Shown: positions 53,082 to 61,935, numbered from the stretch's first letter. The stretch is 64,000 nucleotides of DNA from Rhizobium acidisoli (GCF_002531755.2 NZ_CP035001.1:620001-684000); one strand, 5' to 3'. Program-made: numbers and translations. Notes: a model not told the origin generated them from the sequence alone.

Positions 53082-53573
53082 CTATCCCTTTATCATAAGC
53101 TCACGCCCGATACGTTTGGTGGGCTCGCTGCGTAACACGATCGCCGTGGTGACCGAGCCGTACCGCGCAACAGCATCGACGATGCTTTCCAGCTCTGCTG
53201 GCGACGGCACGATCACTTTCAGATGGAAGCAGTCCTCTCCTGTCAGCCTAAGGACCTCGATAACCTGCGGCATCTCTGAAAACTGCTTGAGGCAGGTTTT
53301 GATGTATTCGTGTGTGGTGCGCAGGCGAACGATCGCCATCATTCCAAGCCCTACCGCGGCAGGATCGATAAGAGCCCGATAACCGCTGATGACCCCACGT
53401 TCTTCGAGCCGCTTCAGACGTTCTGACGTTGCGGGTTGAGAGAGGCCGACCCTTCTCCCCAGTTCGGAAACGCTGATGCGGCCATCATCCTGCAAGATTT
53501 CGATCATGGAGATGTCGGTCGGATCGAACGCAGCGTGAGTATCGAATTGTTTCGCCATTGACTTTAAATCCAT
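53082..53573 (-). CDS. Lrp/AsnC-family transcriptional regulator
   Basis: Protein of 163 residues with N-terminal HTH (ISMIEILQDDGRISVSELGR, VGLSQPATSERLKRLEERGV) and the C-terminal RAM effector domain (VRLRTTHEYIKTCLKQF, VIEVLRLTGEDCFHLKVIVP). It is convergent-free and divergent from the hydrolase gene at 53663. Start 53573 is the most plausible of three in-frame options (TTG 53606, ATG 53558). A damaged copy of part of this sequence lies 2 kb away at 55600-55683. Confidence 0.87.
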   Translation of the reverse strand: MDLKSMAKQFDTHAAFDPTDISMIEILQDDGRISVSELGRRVGLSQPATSERLKRLEERGVISGYRALIDPAAVGLGMMAIVRLRTTHEYIKTCLKQFSEMPQVIEVLRLTGEDCFHLKVIVPSPAELESIVDAVARYGSVTTAIVLRSEPTKRIGRELMIKG

Positions 53574-53662
53574 CGGAACAGGGGCGCCTTTTCCGATGAA
53601 TGCCAATTTATTCTGCCTGCGTAAACAATCATCCTTGGCGGAGAACGACCAAGAGGTGAAGC

Positions 53663-54196
53663 ATGACTGAAATCATTCATCTGCCGGGTATCGGCAATTC
53701 CGGCGATCTCCATTGGCACACCCTTTGGGAGAAGGCCGATCCGTCGATATGCCGTTTTGCCCCTTCGAGTTGGGACGAGCCAGATCTATCAGACTGGATC
53801 GCAGCGCTGGATCAGGCCGTGCAATCCACGCATACGCCACCGGTTCTGGTGGCTCATAGCCTGGCCTGCCTGCTCGTGGCGCATTGGCACCAGATGTCCG
53901 ACTTGCCGATCAAGGGTGCAATGTTGGTCGCTGTCCCTGATCCGGCGTCTCCGGCTTTCCCCACTCAGGCATCAAGTTTTGCACGGCCACCCGAGAAGAA
54001 ATTCCGATTTCCTTCTCTCATCGTGGCAAGTACCGATGATCCCTATGGTTCGTTGCCGTATGCCCAAATGCGAGCGGAGCAATGGGGCAGCGAGTTGAAA
54101 ACGATCGGCGCGGCCGGCCACATCAACGGTCAAAGCAAACTGGGTGATTGGTCAGAGGGTCTGGCGCATCTGAGGGACTTCGCAAGCCGCGTGTAG
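53663..54196 (+). CDS. RBBP9/YdeN-type alpha/beta serine hydrolase
   Basis: A 177-residue alpha/beta hydrolase. The nucleophile elbow is VLVAHSLACLLVAHW (Ser in AHSLA), the acid is expected in VASTDDPYGSLPYAQ, and the His in IGAAGHINGQSKLGDW, all as in RBBP9/YdeN hydrolases. The N-terminal HLPGIGNSGDLHWHTLWE segment is also typical. Substrate unknown. It is divergent from the Lrp gene, which may control it. Confidence 0.85.
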   Translation: MTEIIHLPGIGNSGDLHWHTLWEKADPSICRFAPSSWDEPDLSDWIAALDQAVQSTHTPPVLVAHSLACLLVAHWHQMSDLPIKGAMLVAVPDPASPAFPTQASSFARPPEKKFRFPSLIVASTDDPYGSLPYAQMRAEQWGSELKTIGAAGHINGQSKLGDWSEGLAHLRDFASRV

Positions 54197-54213
54197 GCCG
54201 TGCGCGGCCATCC

Positions 54214-54825
54214 TTACTGATCGGCCGGGACTTCGCGGAGCTGCATGATCTTGTCGATCAAGCCCCATTCCAATGCTTCTTGCGACGTCATGAAGCGGTC
54301 GCGGTCCATAGCGCTTTCAAAATCCTCATAGGAGCGCCCGCAATGTTCCGCGTAGAGCCGTGTCATACGCTGCTTTGTTTTCAAGATTTCCTCGGCGTGG
54401 ATTTGCATATCGGTCGCCTGCCCCTGAAAACCGCCCGATGGCTGGTGGATCAGGATGCTTGCATTTGGCAGGGCGGCCCGCTCACCCGGCTCGCCCGCCA
54501 TCAGGAGAAACGATCCCATGGAGCGCGCCGTGCCCATGCAGAGCGTGTGAACCGGCGCGCGGATGTAGCGCATGGTGTCGTACATGGCGAGGCCGCTGGT
54601 CACGACGCCGCCCGGCGAATTGATATAGAGGTAGATGGGCTTTTTGGGGTTTTCTGCTTCCAAGAACAGGAGCTGTGCGCAGACGAGGGCCGAAACGGTG
54701 TCGTTCACCTCGCCATTGAGGAAGACAATCCGCTCGCGCAGAAGCCGGGAATAAATATCGAATGATCGTTCTCCCCGGCTGGACTGTTCTACGACCATAG
54801 GGACGAGCTGCATCGCTTCGCGCAT
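54214..54825 (-). CDS. ClpP-family serine protease paralogue
   Basis: A 203-residue ClpP. The triad is S102 in [13 protein letters not shown]127 in ILIHQPSGG and D176 in [11 protein letters not shown]. Compared with housekeeping ClpP (QAASMG), Arg101 stands directly before the catalytic serine. [20 protein letters not shown] gives the oxyanion region. No clpX follows, so this looks like one of the accessory ClpP copies that alphaproteobacteria carry. A GAGG-like site precedes the ATG. Confidence 0.88.
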   Translation of the reverse strand: MREAMQLVPMVVEQSSRGERSFDIYSRLLRERIVFLNGEVNDTVSALVCAQLLFLEAENPKKPIYLYINSPGGVVTSGLAMYDTMRYIRAPVHTLCMGTARSMGSFLLMAGEPGERAALPNASILIHQPSGGFQGQATDMQIHAEEILKTKQRMTRLYAEHCGRSYEDFESAMDRDRFMTSQEALEWGLIDKIMQLREVPADQ

Positions 54826-54870
54826 CGGCGACCTCCAAACTTCCAGAGTTTTAGGGTGAGGCTCGCCGCG

Positions 54871-55230
54871 TCAGGCGGCGAGCATGAGGAGCGGGCTGTT
54901 GCTGTTCGCCGGCGCTCTTGCCATTCCGTCGAATCTTACATCCGTCAGTTCGTGGACGATCCGAAGGCAGGTTCCGCCCGTCGCGTTCGGTGTGATCGTG
55001 AACGTCACGGTGCTTTCAAGGAATGGCGGGCTGTCGTCGCGCAGCTTGTAGCGGACCTCTTCGCCAGGAGTGACGGCGATCGCATCGGGATCGGCCAATG
55101 CCTCCTTTGGCAGCCACCTTTCGCGAAATTCGGGCATACTGATAGCGCGCCAGACCTTTTGCGGCGGATCGACCAAGTCAAATTCCAGCTCGATGCCGCT
55201 ATCCTGCTCTTCGGTCTTTTCTTCGTTCAT
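54871..55230 (-). CDS. SRPBCC/AHSA1-domain protein
   Basis: A 119-residue protein of the START/Bet-v1-like AHSA1 type: ELEFDLVDPPQKVWRAISMP, FRERWLPKEALADPDAI and TCLRIVHELTDVRF. Such proteins bind small hydrophobic molecules or act as Hsp90 cochaperone-like factors. Its ATG overlaps the stop of the ArsR gene (ATGA at 55230-55227), so the two are translated together, a common ArsR-SRPBCC pairing. Confidence 0.82.
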   Translation of the reverse strand: MNEEKTEEQDSGIELEFDLVDPPQKVWRAISMPEFRERWLPKEALADPDAIAVTPGEEVRYKLRDDSPPFLESTVTFTITPNATGGTCLRIVHELTDVRFDGMARAPANSNSPLLMLAA

Positions 55231-55541
55231 TGATCCATGTCCTTCAGCAAGACCTTGAGAGCTGCGATGCGGTCGGGCCAATAGGCGCGATACTTCGCCA
55301 GCCATTGAGCGATGAGAGCAAGCCCCTCCGGATCGACTTCGTAGTTCACGAAACGCCCCTGCCGTTGTTCCCTCACGAGCTTTGCACTCCGCAGAACCGC
55401 AAGGTGTTGCGACATTGCCGGCTGGCTGATCTCCATGCCGTTGCGCAAGGCGCTGGCGTTCATGCTCCCCGCCGCCAGCTTCTCAAAGATCGCACGGCGG
55501 GTCGGGTCCGCCAAAGCCCGAAAAAAGTCATTCTCGATCAT
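55227..55541 (-). CDS. ArsR-family transcriptional regulator
   Basis: A 104-residue winged-helix repressor: FFRALADPTRRAIFEKLAAG, MEISQPAMSQHLAVLRSAKL, then VREQRQGRFVNYEVDPEGL. No metal-binding cysteines are seen, so it probably senses something other than a metal. ATG 55541 is chosen since the domain starts there; the open frame upstream runs into an Lrp remnant. It forms an operon with the SRPBCC gene. Confidence 0.87.
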   Translation of the reverse strand: MIENDFFRALADPTRRAIFEKLAAGSMNASALRNGMEISQPAMSQHLAVLRSAKLVREQRQGRFVNYEVDPEGLALIAQWLAKYRAYWPDRIAALKVLLKDMDQ

Positions 55542-55599
55542 GCCGACACATAAGCACACACTTATCTGATTCGCAAGCCTGTTTTCGAGACGACTTTCT

Positions 55600-55683
55600 A
55601 CACAATCGCCGTGGTGACCGAGCCGTAGCGGGCAAACAGCATCGCCGATGCCCGTCAGCCTGAGGACTTCGATAAGAGGGCAT
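55600..55683 (-). pseudogene. Remnant of an Lrp/AsnC gene
   Basis: Short fragment similar to two separate parts of the intact Lrp gene at 53082-53573. 55600-55650 matches 53136-53183 (it encodes ARYGSVTTAIV), and 55653-55673 matches about 53241-53262 (it encodes IEVLRLTG). About 57 bases that lie between them in the intact gene are missing and the two parts are in different frames. So it is a decayed duplicate or the end of a lost paralogue. Confidence 0.75.
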
Positions 55684-55736
55684 CGCGTTGTTTTCCCGGT
55701 AAACAACGCCGATGAAAAAACAGAGGAAGAAAGTGT

Positions 55737-56498
55737 TTATTCCTCCGCATTGGCTAGCCAGATGCGCAATTGGCCGACGGGTTTGAAACCCAGCTCTGTC
55801 ATTTCGTTTAGCGCTTTACCGCTATCATATCCGACAAGAGGCAAATCGGCTGCAAAAGCGATGGCAGCCACTGAGATTGCATCCCGGAAGGCCTGCGGCG
55901 TACCGCTCAAGCTAAAGATATTGGAGATACCGACAACCGCGGGCGATCGATTTGCGATGCATCCCGCATCAAAGCCGTCGCCGGCCAATCGACCATAGAT
56001 ATGCATGTCGGGATCGGAAAGCAGGGCAGGCGTGAAGACGTTGGCATCGGTCGGGCTACCAGACTCTTTCCACGAACGTTCCCAGCGATCCAGCGCTGCC
56101 GCATCGCGAACGCGTACCCAGCCTTGAGGCACACGCGATGAACTTTTCTGAGGTTCAGCCCAAATCCATGATGCGGAAAACAACAACCGGAACCCGCTGT
56201 TGCTGAGATCCAGCCTGGAAAAGCCGTCTTTGATACCAGGCCGCCATCCTAGCCGATCTGTCAGCCGATCGATTTCAATCAGTTGCTCCTCAGTTGCATC
56301 TGGGTCGAGGGTCGTCATGTTGGAATAGTATGGAGGTGCGGCTGCATCACTTGACCAAAATGCGCTGGTTCGCTGATCGGGCAATCCGTGGGCACGGAAT
56401 ATTGCCTGATACAGGTCGGCATTGTTAGCGGCACAAAGGCGCACTTTTTCCTCATCTGAGCGTTCTTGGATGCCGCTTTGTAAAGAGCTATGTGTCAT
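55737..56498 (-). CDS. GNAT-acetyltransferase-like protein
   Basis: A 253-residue soluble protein, probably of the GNAT acyltransferase kind. The C-terminal part (GISNIFSLSGTPQAFRDAIS, AADLPLVGYDSGKALNEMTE, LGFKPVGQLRIWL) resembles the end of GNAT domains, where the fold closes with such a G-Y-x-S...LGF-x2-V-G pattern. The acetyl-CoA loop is not clear. Start ATG 56498 overlaps the end of a truncated HTH-like frame on the same strand. Substrate unknown. Confidence 0.6.
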   Translation of the reverse strand: MTHSSLQSGIQERSDEEKVRLCAANNADLYQAIFRAHGLPDQRTSAFWSSDAAAPPYYSNMTTLDPDATEEQLIEIDRLTDRLGWRPGIKDGFSRLDLSNSGFRLLFSASWIWAEPQKSSSRVPQGWVRVRDAAALDRWERSWKESGSPTDANVFTPALLSDPDMHIYGRLAGDGFDAGCIANRSPAVVGISNIFSLSGTPQAFRDAISVAAIAFAADLPLVGYDSGKALNEMTELGFKPVGQLRIWLANAEE

Positions 56499-56630
56499 AG
56501 GAAACCTGTTGATCAGAGCGGCGAACACCTAGCCGGTACATTTCGCGATAAACAGTTGAACGGCTAAGGCCAAGTTGTTTCGCATCTTCCGAAAGGCGGC
56601 AAAGCTGCTCGGGCCGCTTCGCGCCAGCAG
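56488..56630 (-). pseudogene. Remnant with a helix-turn-helix end
   Basis: The frame just upstream of the acetyltransferase-like gene encodes RLSEDAKQLGLSRSTVYREM followed by YRLGVRR and a stop at 56490-56488. This is a typical Fis/resolvase-like HTH at the end of a protein. No start or upstream domain remains: the long palindromic element at 56678-56863 lies directly before it. So a gene was probably cut here by insertion or deletion. The family cannot be named. Confidence 0.4.
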
Positions 56631-56677
56631 CAGACGTCCATGGGATAGACTAATCGTTGTTGGTGCCGAGGCTGCGG

Positions 56678-56863
56678 CCCCCTCATCCGACCCTTCGGGC
56701 CACCTTCTCCCCGAGGGGAGAAGAGGGAGCAAGGCGCGCCGACCTTGCTCGAACGCACCCGCCTGTTTAATGGCACTTCGTTCAATAGGGTCGGTGCCGA
56801 AGCGGCGTTCTCCCCTCTTCTCCCCAGCGGGGAGAAGGTGGCCCGAAGGGTCGGATGAGGGGG
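56678..56863. repeat. Long inverted repeat (perfect 35-base arms)
   Basis: CCCCCTCATCCGACCCTTCG and the next 15 bases (56678-56712) recur as an exact reverse complement at 56829-56863. Smaller hairpins of the CTTCTCCCC / GGGGAGAAG type lie inside. It is related to the elements at 13424-13703 and looks like a rhizobial palindromic mosaic element. The 494 bases between the acetyltransferase-like and tautomerase genes contain this element and the HTH remnant; I see nothing else. Confidence 0.8.
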
Positions 56864-56992
56864 CACACGGCACGCCTTTCACTTATCGCCCTTCGCTCCA
56901 TTCATCGCTTTGCCGCGTGCCGGCGCCCTGCCCAATAGCATGGCGGCGTCCCGCAACTCGAACCTTCGATGCTGCGGGTCATCTCTCAGCTC

Positions 56993-57178
56993 TCAGCCGT
57001 CAGATTTCAACTTGCCGCCGACCGCCCAGGAATCCTTGGCGATCTCCGTTATCAGAATTTCCACCGATTCCGGCGGGCACGCCAGCGTTTCGACGGCGGC
57101 CTTGGTCGCCTCGCGGGCGAAGGCGCGTTTCTGATCGTCGGTGCGGCCGGGATGCATCTGCAGGTGAAGAATGGGCAT
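56993..57178 (-). CDS. 4-oxalocrotonate tautomerase-family protein
   Basis: A 61-residue protein that starts with Met-Pro, the proline becoming the catalytic N-terminus after Met removal (PILHLQMHPGRTDDQKRAFA). VEILITEIAKDSWAVGG fits the second beta-alpha unit. The length is standard for this family. AAGGAG precedes ATG 57178. It is divergent from the LysR gene at 57302, which probably controls it. Confidence 0.88.
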   Translation of the reverse strand: MPILHLQMHPGRTDDQKRAFAREATKAAVETLACPPESVEILITEIAKDSWAVGGKLKSDG

Positions 57179-57301
57179 GTTTTCTCCTTGGTCATGTTGG
57201 CAATCCGTCGCCGTTGGCGCGGCATAACCACCATGTTGCAAATACTGAGGTTGATAAATAAGCTCCTGGTATCGTCATTCGAAACCTAGAGGTAGGCAAT
57301 C

Positions 57302-58186
57302 ATGGACAAGCTGGCCGGCATGGCGATGTTCGTCCGGGTCATCGACAATGGCAGTTTCGCGGCCGCCGCGGAGACCGCGCAAGTGTCGCCTGCCATGGTA
57401 GCCAAGCACATCAAGACCATCGAGATCCGGCTCGGGGCCAAGCTGATCCATCGCACCACGCGACGCCATCAGCTCACGGAGGTTGGCCAGCTCTATTACG
57501 AGCGCTGCAAACGCGCGCTTTCCGAAGTGGCGCTGGCCGAGGCTTCGGCGAGCGAGCTGCAATCGGCGCCGCGCGGCCGACTTCGGTTGGTGGCACCCGT
57601 CAGCTTCGGGACGCAGATCCTGGTGCCGGCGCTGATCGATTACCAGAACGCCTATCCCGACGTCAGCATCGAGCTGTCGCTCGACAATAATGTCCACGAT
57701 CTCGTCGGCGAGGGGTTCGAGCTCGGCATCCACATCGGCCCGTTATCCGACGACAGCCTGGTCGCCCGCCCACTCACGCCCTACCGGCGGATTCTCGCTG
57801 CCTCGCCGGATTACCTTGCCCGCCATGGCCGCCCGGTCTCGCCCGAGGCTCTGACCAACCATCTCTGCCTCGGCCACTCCTATTGGCGCATGCAGGATCG
57901 CTGGCACCTTGTCGGACCGGGAGGCGAACTGCGTGATGTGTTGATTTCCGGAAAATTCTCCACCAACCAGGGGGCGGCACTGCGCATGGCCGCGCTCAGC
58001 GGCGCAGGAATCGTTCTCCAGCCGGAACTGCTGCTCGCCGCCGATATCGCCGAAGGACGGCTTGAACAGGTGCTGCCGGACTGGTCCTACAAGCCTGTTC
58101 CGATGTCCCTCGTCTATGCGCCGAACCGCCGGCCGACAGCGATGCTGCGGACGGTGATCGATTTCCTGGTGGAACGGTTTAGCTGA
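57302..58186 (+). CDS. LysR-family transcriptional regulator
   Basis: A 294-residue LysR regulator: N-terminal HTH (MAMFVRVIDNGSFAAAAETA, VSPAMVAKHIKTIEIRLGAK) and the substrate-binding domain (LRLVAPVSFGTQILVPALID, LGIHIGPLSDDSLVARPL, LSGAGIVLQPELL). It is of the subfamily that controls small divergent genes. The 123 bases to the tautomerase gene include TTGATAAATAAGC, which could hold a T-N11-A site. About 200 bases after its stop hold no recognisable feature. Confidence 0.9.
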   Translation: MDKLAGMAMFVRVIDNGSFAAAAETAQVSPAMVAKHIKTIEIRLGAKLIHRTTRRHQLTEVGQLYYERCKRALSEVALAEASASELQSAPRGRLRLVAPVSFGTQILVPALIDYQNAYPDVSIELSLDNNVHDLVGEGFELGIHIGPLSDDSLVARPLTPYRRILAASPDYLARHGRPVSPEALTNHLCLGHSYWRMQDRWHLVGPGGELRDVLISGKFSTNQGAALRMAALSGAGIVLQPELLLAADIAEGRLEQVLPDWSYKPVPMSLVYAPNRRPTAMLRTVIDFLVERFS

Positions 58187-58387
58187 TGACCGCCTCGACG
58201 AAGGAACTCGGCGTTGCCAACATACGCGCAATCGAACTCAAGCCGCTGGAGTGTTTCGCGGCAGCTGGCCGTCCGGGAACAAATGATATTCGTATCTTTT
58301 GGGCCCTGGTGAAGCCGTCCAAGCCGTAGCAAGGGAGGAGTTCAATCTATAAGGTGGCAGACATCGCCCAAAGGGGATTCAAGGCCA

Positions 58388-59155
58388 ATGCCCCCAGAGA
58401 AGAAGGACCGTTCGCCTGTTGCGCTGGAACAGCGCGATATAAGCGCCGACCAGCGCATGTTCTCACCTTCCGCTGCGCGAAATTCGGCGCCGATCCTCGC
58501 GGTCCTAAAACGTGTCCTTCCAACACGTGGCGCCGTGCTGGAGATTGGATGCGGGACCGGCGAGCACGCCGTGTGTTTTGCGGGAGCAATGCCCGACCTC
58601 ACTTGGCAGCCGAGCGATCCGGATGCCGACGCCCGCACCAGCACGTCTAGCTGGATCAAATTTGCAGGGCTGAAGAATGTGCTGGCACCGCGGGATATTG
58701 ATGTGTGCTCAGGACAATGGGGCGTCGAACAAACCGGGCATTTTGACGCCATCGTGTCGATCAATATGATCCATATCGCGCCATGGGCGGCAAGCTTAGG
58801 ATTGTTCGCAGGAGCTGGCCGTTTGCTTCACGCTGGTGGGCTTCTTCTTCTCTACGGCCCATTCATGCGCGACGGGGCACACAACGCCCCCTCGAACGCT
58901 GCTTTCGACGCGGCTCTAAGGGAGCGTAACCCATCCTGGGGTGTGCGTGATATCGCTGATCTTGAACAAATGGGTGAGGCCGCTGGGCTTAATCTCCGCG
59001 AGACGATCGAGATGCCCACCAACAATATGTTGCTGGTCTTCTCCGGCGTAGTGCCCGAACGACAAGCGGGCGCGAAAGAGACGTGGGCCTATAGCAGCAC
59101 TCGGGCCCTTTGCTGCCGTTCGAGGTCGATCCGAGGAACGTGCGGTATGTGCTAG
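58388..59155 (+). CDS. DUF938 SAM-dependent methyltransferase with extra C-terminal tail
   Basis: A 255-residue protein. The DUF938 methyltransferase core (about 1-215) is clear: FSPSAARNSAPILAVLKRVL, VLEIGCGTGEHAVCFA (SAM loop), IVSINMIHIAPWAA, LYGPFMRDGAHNAPSNAAFD and IEMPTNNMLLVFS. Family members normally end about here. The last 40 residues (from VVPERQAGAK) have a low-complexity, Arg/Ser/Cys-rich look and may be a readthrough after loss of the original stop or a frameshift. Substrate unknown. The next gene starts about 110 bases on. Confidence 0.82.
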   Translation: MPPEKKDRSPVALEQRDISADQRMFSPSAARNSAPILAVLKRVLPTRGAVLEIGCGTGEHAVCFAGAMPDLTWQPSDPDADARTSTSSWIKFAGLKNVLAPRDIDVCSGQWGVEQTGHFDAIVSINMIHIAPWAASLGLFAGAGRLLHAGGLLLLYGPFMRDGAHNAPSNAAFDAALRERNPSWGVRDIADLEQMGEAAGLNLRETIEMPTNNMLLVFSGVVPERQAGAKETWAYSSTRALCCRSRSIRGTCGMC

Positions 59156-59267
59156 GATGGGGCCGAAGACGGAACGCGACAGACGCACTGCGAGGGGCGG
59201 TGTGATCGAACCGGAATTCGCGCGACCGAGTGCCAACATTGTGCTCTTGGAAGGGGAGACAAGGACG

Positions 59268-60377
59268 ATGCCGACACCAGAGCTACCCAGTCTAATAGTT
59301 CGACAGAAATCCCCACCAAACATCGAGTTTCCGTTTGCGTCACTTTCCGATTGGCTGATCCCAACCGAGCTGTTCTTCGTGCGAAACCATTTCCCATCGC
59401 CGGACCTCGATGCGCGAGATTGGAGATTACGCGTTGGCGGGGCGGTGGAGCGGCCGATCGAACTTGACCTCGACAGCATCAAGGCGATGCGGAGCACGAC
59501 GTTCACTGCCGTCGTCGAGTGCGCAGGCAACGGGCGCGTCTACTATGTGCCGCCGAGGGAGGGGTTGCAGTGGCAGAACGGAGCCGTCGGCAATGCTGCG
59601 TGGACAGGTGTTCCTCTGCGCGAGATTTTGGAAATGGCCGGCGTTAAGCGAACCGCATGTGAAGTTCTGCTCGCAGGCGCCGACAGCGGCGTCGTCGACA
59701 CGAACAAGAAAACGGCTTCTCCCGGCCCGATCGCTTTTGCGCGCAGTTTACCGCTTGAGAAGGCCATCGCTGACAGCACGATCCTTGCCTATTCAATGGA
59801 CGAGGAGCCGTTGACACCTGATCACGGCTACCCGCTACGCGCGGTCGTGGGTGGCTGGTTCGGCATGGCTTGGGTCAAGTGGATCACGCATATCACGGTT
59901 GTGGAGCAACCGTTCCTTGGCTACTGGCAGGCGCGCGACTATTTCCGTTGGGAGCGCAGCCTCGGGGAACCCAGGCTGGTCCCCCTTGCGGAGATGGAAG
60001 TCAAAGCGCAGATCGCGCGTCCCGTGCAGGGGGCGCGTCTCATCGCCGGCCAACCGTATCGGATTTTCGGAGCCGCCTGGAGCGGAGAGTCTGCTATCCG
60101 GCAGGTGCAGGTCTGCACCGGAGATGGCAGGGGCTGGCGCGAGGGAAGGCTCCTCGAAACAGAACGTCCCTTTGCATGGCGCTTGTGGGAGTACATGTGG
60201 ACCCCTGAAGACGTGGGGCCATATATACTGCGATGTCGCGCGATCGATGGGGCCGGGTGCGTGCAGCCCGACCTCCCGCATTCCGACTGCGAGAGCTATG
60301 CGGCCAATTGGATCGTTCCGGTGGAGGTTACGGTCGTTCCCGAGCCACAGACCTACGAGGAGGAATTCGTGATCTAA
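59268..60377 (+). CDS. Sulfite-oxidase-family molybdopterin oxidoreductase
   Basis: A 369-residue molybdenum-cofactor enzyme of the sulfite oxidase type. PTELFFVRNHFPSPDLDARD and VVECAGNGRVYY carry the cofactor region (the Cys in ECAGNGR is the Mo ligand), GVPLREILEMAGVK and YPLRAVVGGWFGMAWVKWI follow, and a C-terminal dimerisation domain runs from about 260 (RIFGAAWSGESAIRQVQVCT). No Tat signal is seen and no heme domain. Start 59268 has GGGGAG 9 bases upstream; the frame is open to 59157. The substrate may be sulfite or another small S-oxide. Confidence 0.85.
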   Translation: MPTPELPSLIVRQKSPPNIEFPFASLSDWLIPTELFFVRNHFPSPDLDARDWRLRVGGAVERPIELDLDSIKAMRSTTFTAVVECAGNGRVYYVPPREGLQWQNGAVGNAAWTGVPLREILEMAGVKRTACEVLLAGADSGVVDTNKKTASPGPIAFARSLPLEKAIADSTILAYSMDEEPLTPDHGYPLRAVVGGWFGMAWVKWITHITVVEQPFLGYWQARDYFRWERSLGEPRLVPLAEMEVKAQIARPVQGARLIAGQPYRIFGAAWSGESAIRQVQVCTGDGRGWREGRLLETERPFAWRLWEYMWTPEDVGPYILRCRAIDGAGCVQPDLPHSDCESYAANWIVPVEVTVVPEPQTYEEEFVI

Positions 60378-60625
60378 TCCACCCGCATGGGGCGGAATGG
60401 CGGCTTTTGGCCCAACGGCGACCCGCGTTGTCACTGCGCCATAGCCGCTTTGCAGCAACGGCGGCCGGTGGCTCGACGACCGCTATGACGGCGCTTATCG
60501 GACGCGGTCAAAGGCGAAGCAGACCATCGATTTCCAGGCATTCGATCGGGTATCGACGTTGCGGGCTGTTGCGAGACCGACCGCCAGTTCATACGTTCTA
60601 ATCCAACCTCACAAGGAGCAGCAGA

Positions 60626-61417
60626 ATGCAGATCGACCTCGCAGGCAAGACCGCTCTTATTACTGGATCGACCGAAGGTATCGGCTACGCGATCGCCCGC
60701 CAGCTCGCGAGGGCTGGCGCGGACGTGGTGATCAACGGACGGTCCGAAGAAAAGACCGCAAATGCCGCCGAACGCCTGAAAGCCGAAGGTGCCGGCGGCA
60801 CCGTAGCCGCCGTCGCAGCCGATGTCGCAACCGCTGAAGGGTGTGATGCTCTCGTCGCCAAGGTTCCTCATGTGGACATCCTCATCAACAACGCGGGCAT
60901 TTTTCAGCCGCTCGACTTCTTCGAGGCGAACGACGAGGTGTGGGATCGCCACTGGCAGGTAAATGTCATGTCGGCCGTCAGGCTTTCGCGTGCCTACCTT
61001 CCGGGCATGCAGAAGGTCGACTGGGGTCGTGTCATCTTCATCGCTTCGGAATCCGGGTTTAACATTCCGGTGGAGATGATTCACTACGGCGTCAGCAAGA
61101 CCGCCGATATCGCGGTTGCCCGCGGGCTCGCCAAGCGCATGGCTGGTACGGGCGTTACCGTGAACTCGGTCCTCCCCGGCCCAACACTATCCGAAGGTGT
61201 CGAGGCGATGCTTGCCGAAGAGCGTGCGAAGACGGGCAAGCCGATCGAGGAGGTCGCGGCAGACTTCGTCAAGAAGCATCGTGGCAGTTCGATCATCCAG
61301 CGAGCTGCAAGCGTCGAGGAAATCGCCAACCTCGTAACCTATCTGGCGTCGCCTTTGGCATCCGCGACGACCGGGGCTTCCATGCGCGTGGACGGAGGAC
61401 TGATCGACTCGCTCTGA
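60626..61417 (+). CDS. Short-chain dehydrogenase/reductase
   Basis: A 263-residue SDR: cofactor loop ITGSTEGIGYAIA, an NGRSEEK segment that suggests NADP use, INNAGIFQP, the active-site HYGVSKTA (Tyr-x3-Lys) preceded by ASESGF, and the C-terminal ASMRVDGGLIDSL. AAGGAG precedes ATG 60626. The 248 bases upstream show no feature. Function cannot be told from sequence; a remnant of another SDR lies 400 bases downstream on the opposite strand. Confidence 0.85.
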   Translation: MQIDLAGKTALITGSTEGIGYAIARQLARAGADVVINGRSEEKTANAAERLKAEGAGGTVAAVAADVATAEGCDALVAKVPHVDILINNAGIFQPLDFFEANDEVWDRHWQVNVMSAVRLSRAYLPGMQKVDWGRVIFIASESGFNIPVEMIHYGVSKTADIAVARGLAKRMAGTGVTVNSVLPGPTLSEGVEAMLAEERAKTGKPIEEVAADFVKKHRGSSIIQRAASVEEIANLVTYLASPLASATTGASMRVDGGLIDSL

Positions 61418-61800
61418 GGTGATCCCTTGCCTGCTCGTCGTGATTGCCGGCCTGCGAAAGTCGGAGCACTACCGGGGCAGCGTTGGCGTGTCGATTGGAT
61501 GACCGCAAATCGTGTCCAGATGCACTAACGTCAAAACGAACGGAAGTCTGCTCTGCGGCAATGGCAAGGTCTGCCATTGCGGCTGATAAGGAGGCGGCGA
61601 AGCTGTCTTTCAATAAATTTGATGATCGCTTCGCGCCACACCCGGCGGACTATCTCCGCGGAAAGTGCCCGGAAACGGGCACACCCATTGTTCTCCAGGT
61701 CATGCTGATAGAAATCGTGGATAGCCATCGCATTTGCCGGTGATGTAAGGTGATCCTAAACTAGGGAAATTGTCGTTTTCCTCTGGATGAGACTTGCGCT

Positions 61801-61935
61801 GCCTCCACCTGCCGGCGGCGGACCATCCACCGCCACCAGCAGGTTCGCACCGGTGATCAGGCTCACAGCCGGCGATGCCAGGAAGACCACGGCGCCCACC
61901 ACATCATCGGTTTCACCGATCCCGCCAAACGATCC
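61801..61935 (-). pseudogene. C-terminal remnant of a short-chain dehydrogenase gene
   Basis: On the minus strand this stretch encodes GIGETDDVVGAVVFLASPAV followed by SLITGANLLVAVDG, the typical end of an SDR protein. The rest of the gene is missing: the frame is closed upstream and no Rossmann loop lies nearby. The whole region 61418-62058 (about 640 bases) otherwise shows no recognisable gene; open frames at 61444-61743 on both strands match nothing I know. Confidence 0.7.

Noticed and set aside
61444..61743. Possible small genes on both strands
   Set aside because: Neither frame has a ribosome-binding site or family resemblance; they lie in a remnant-containing stretch.
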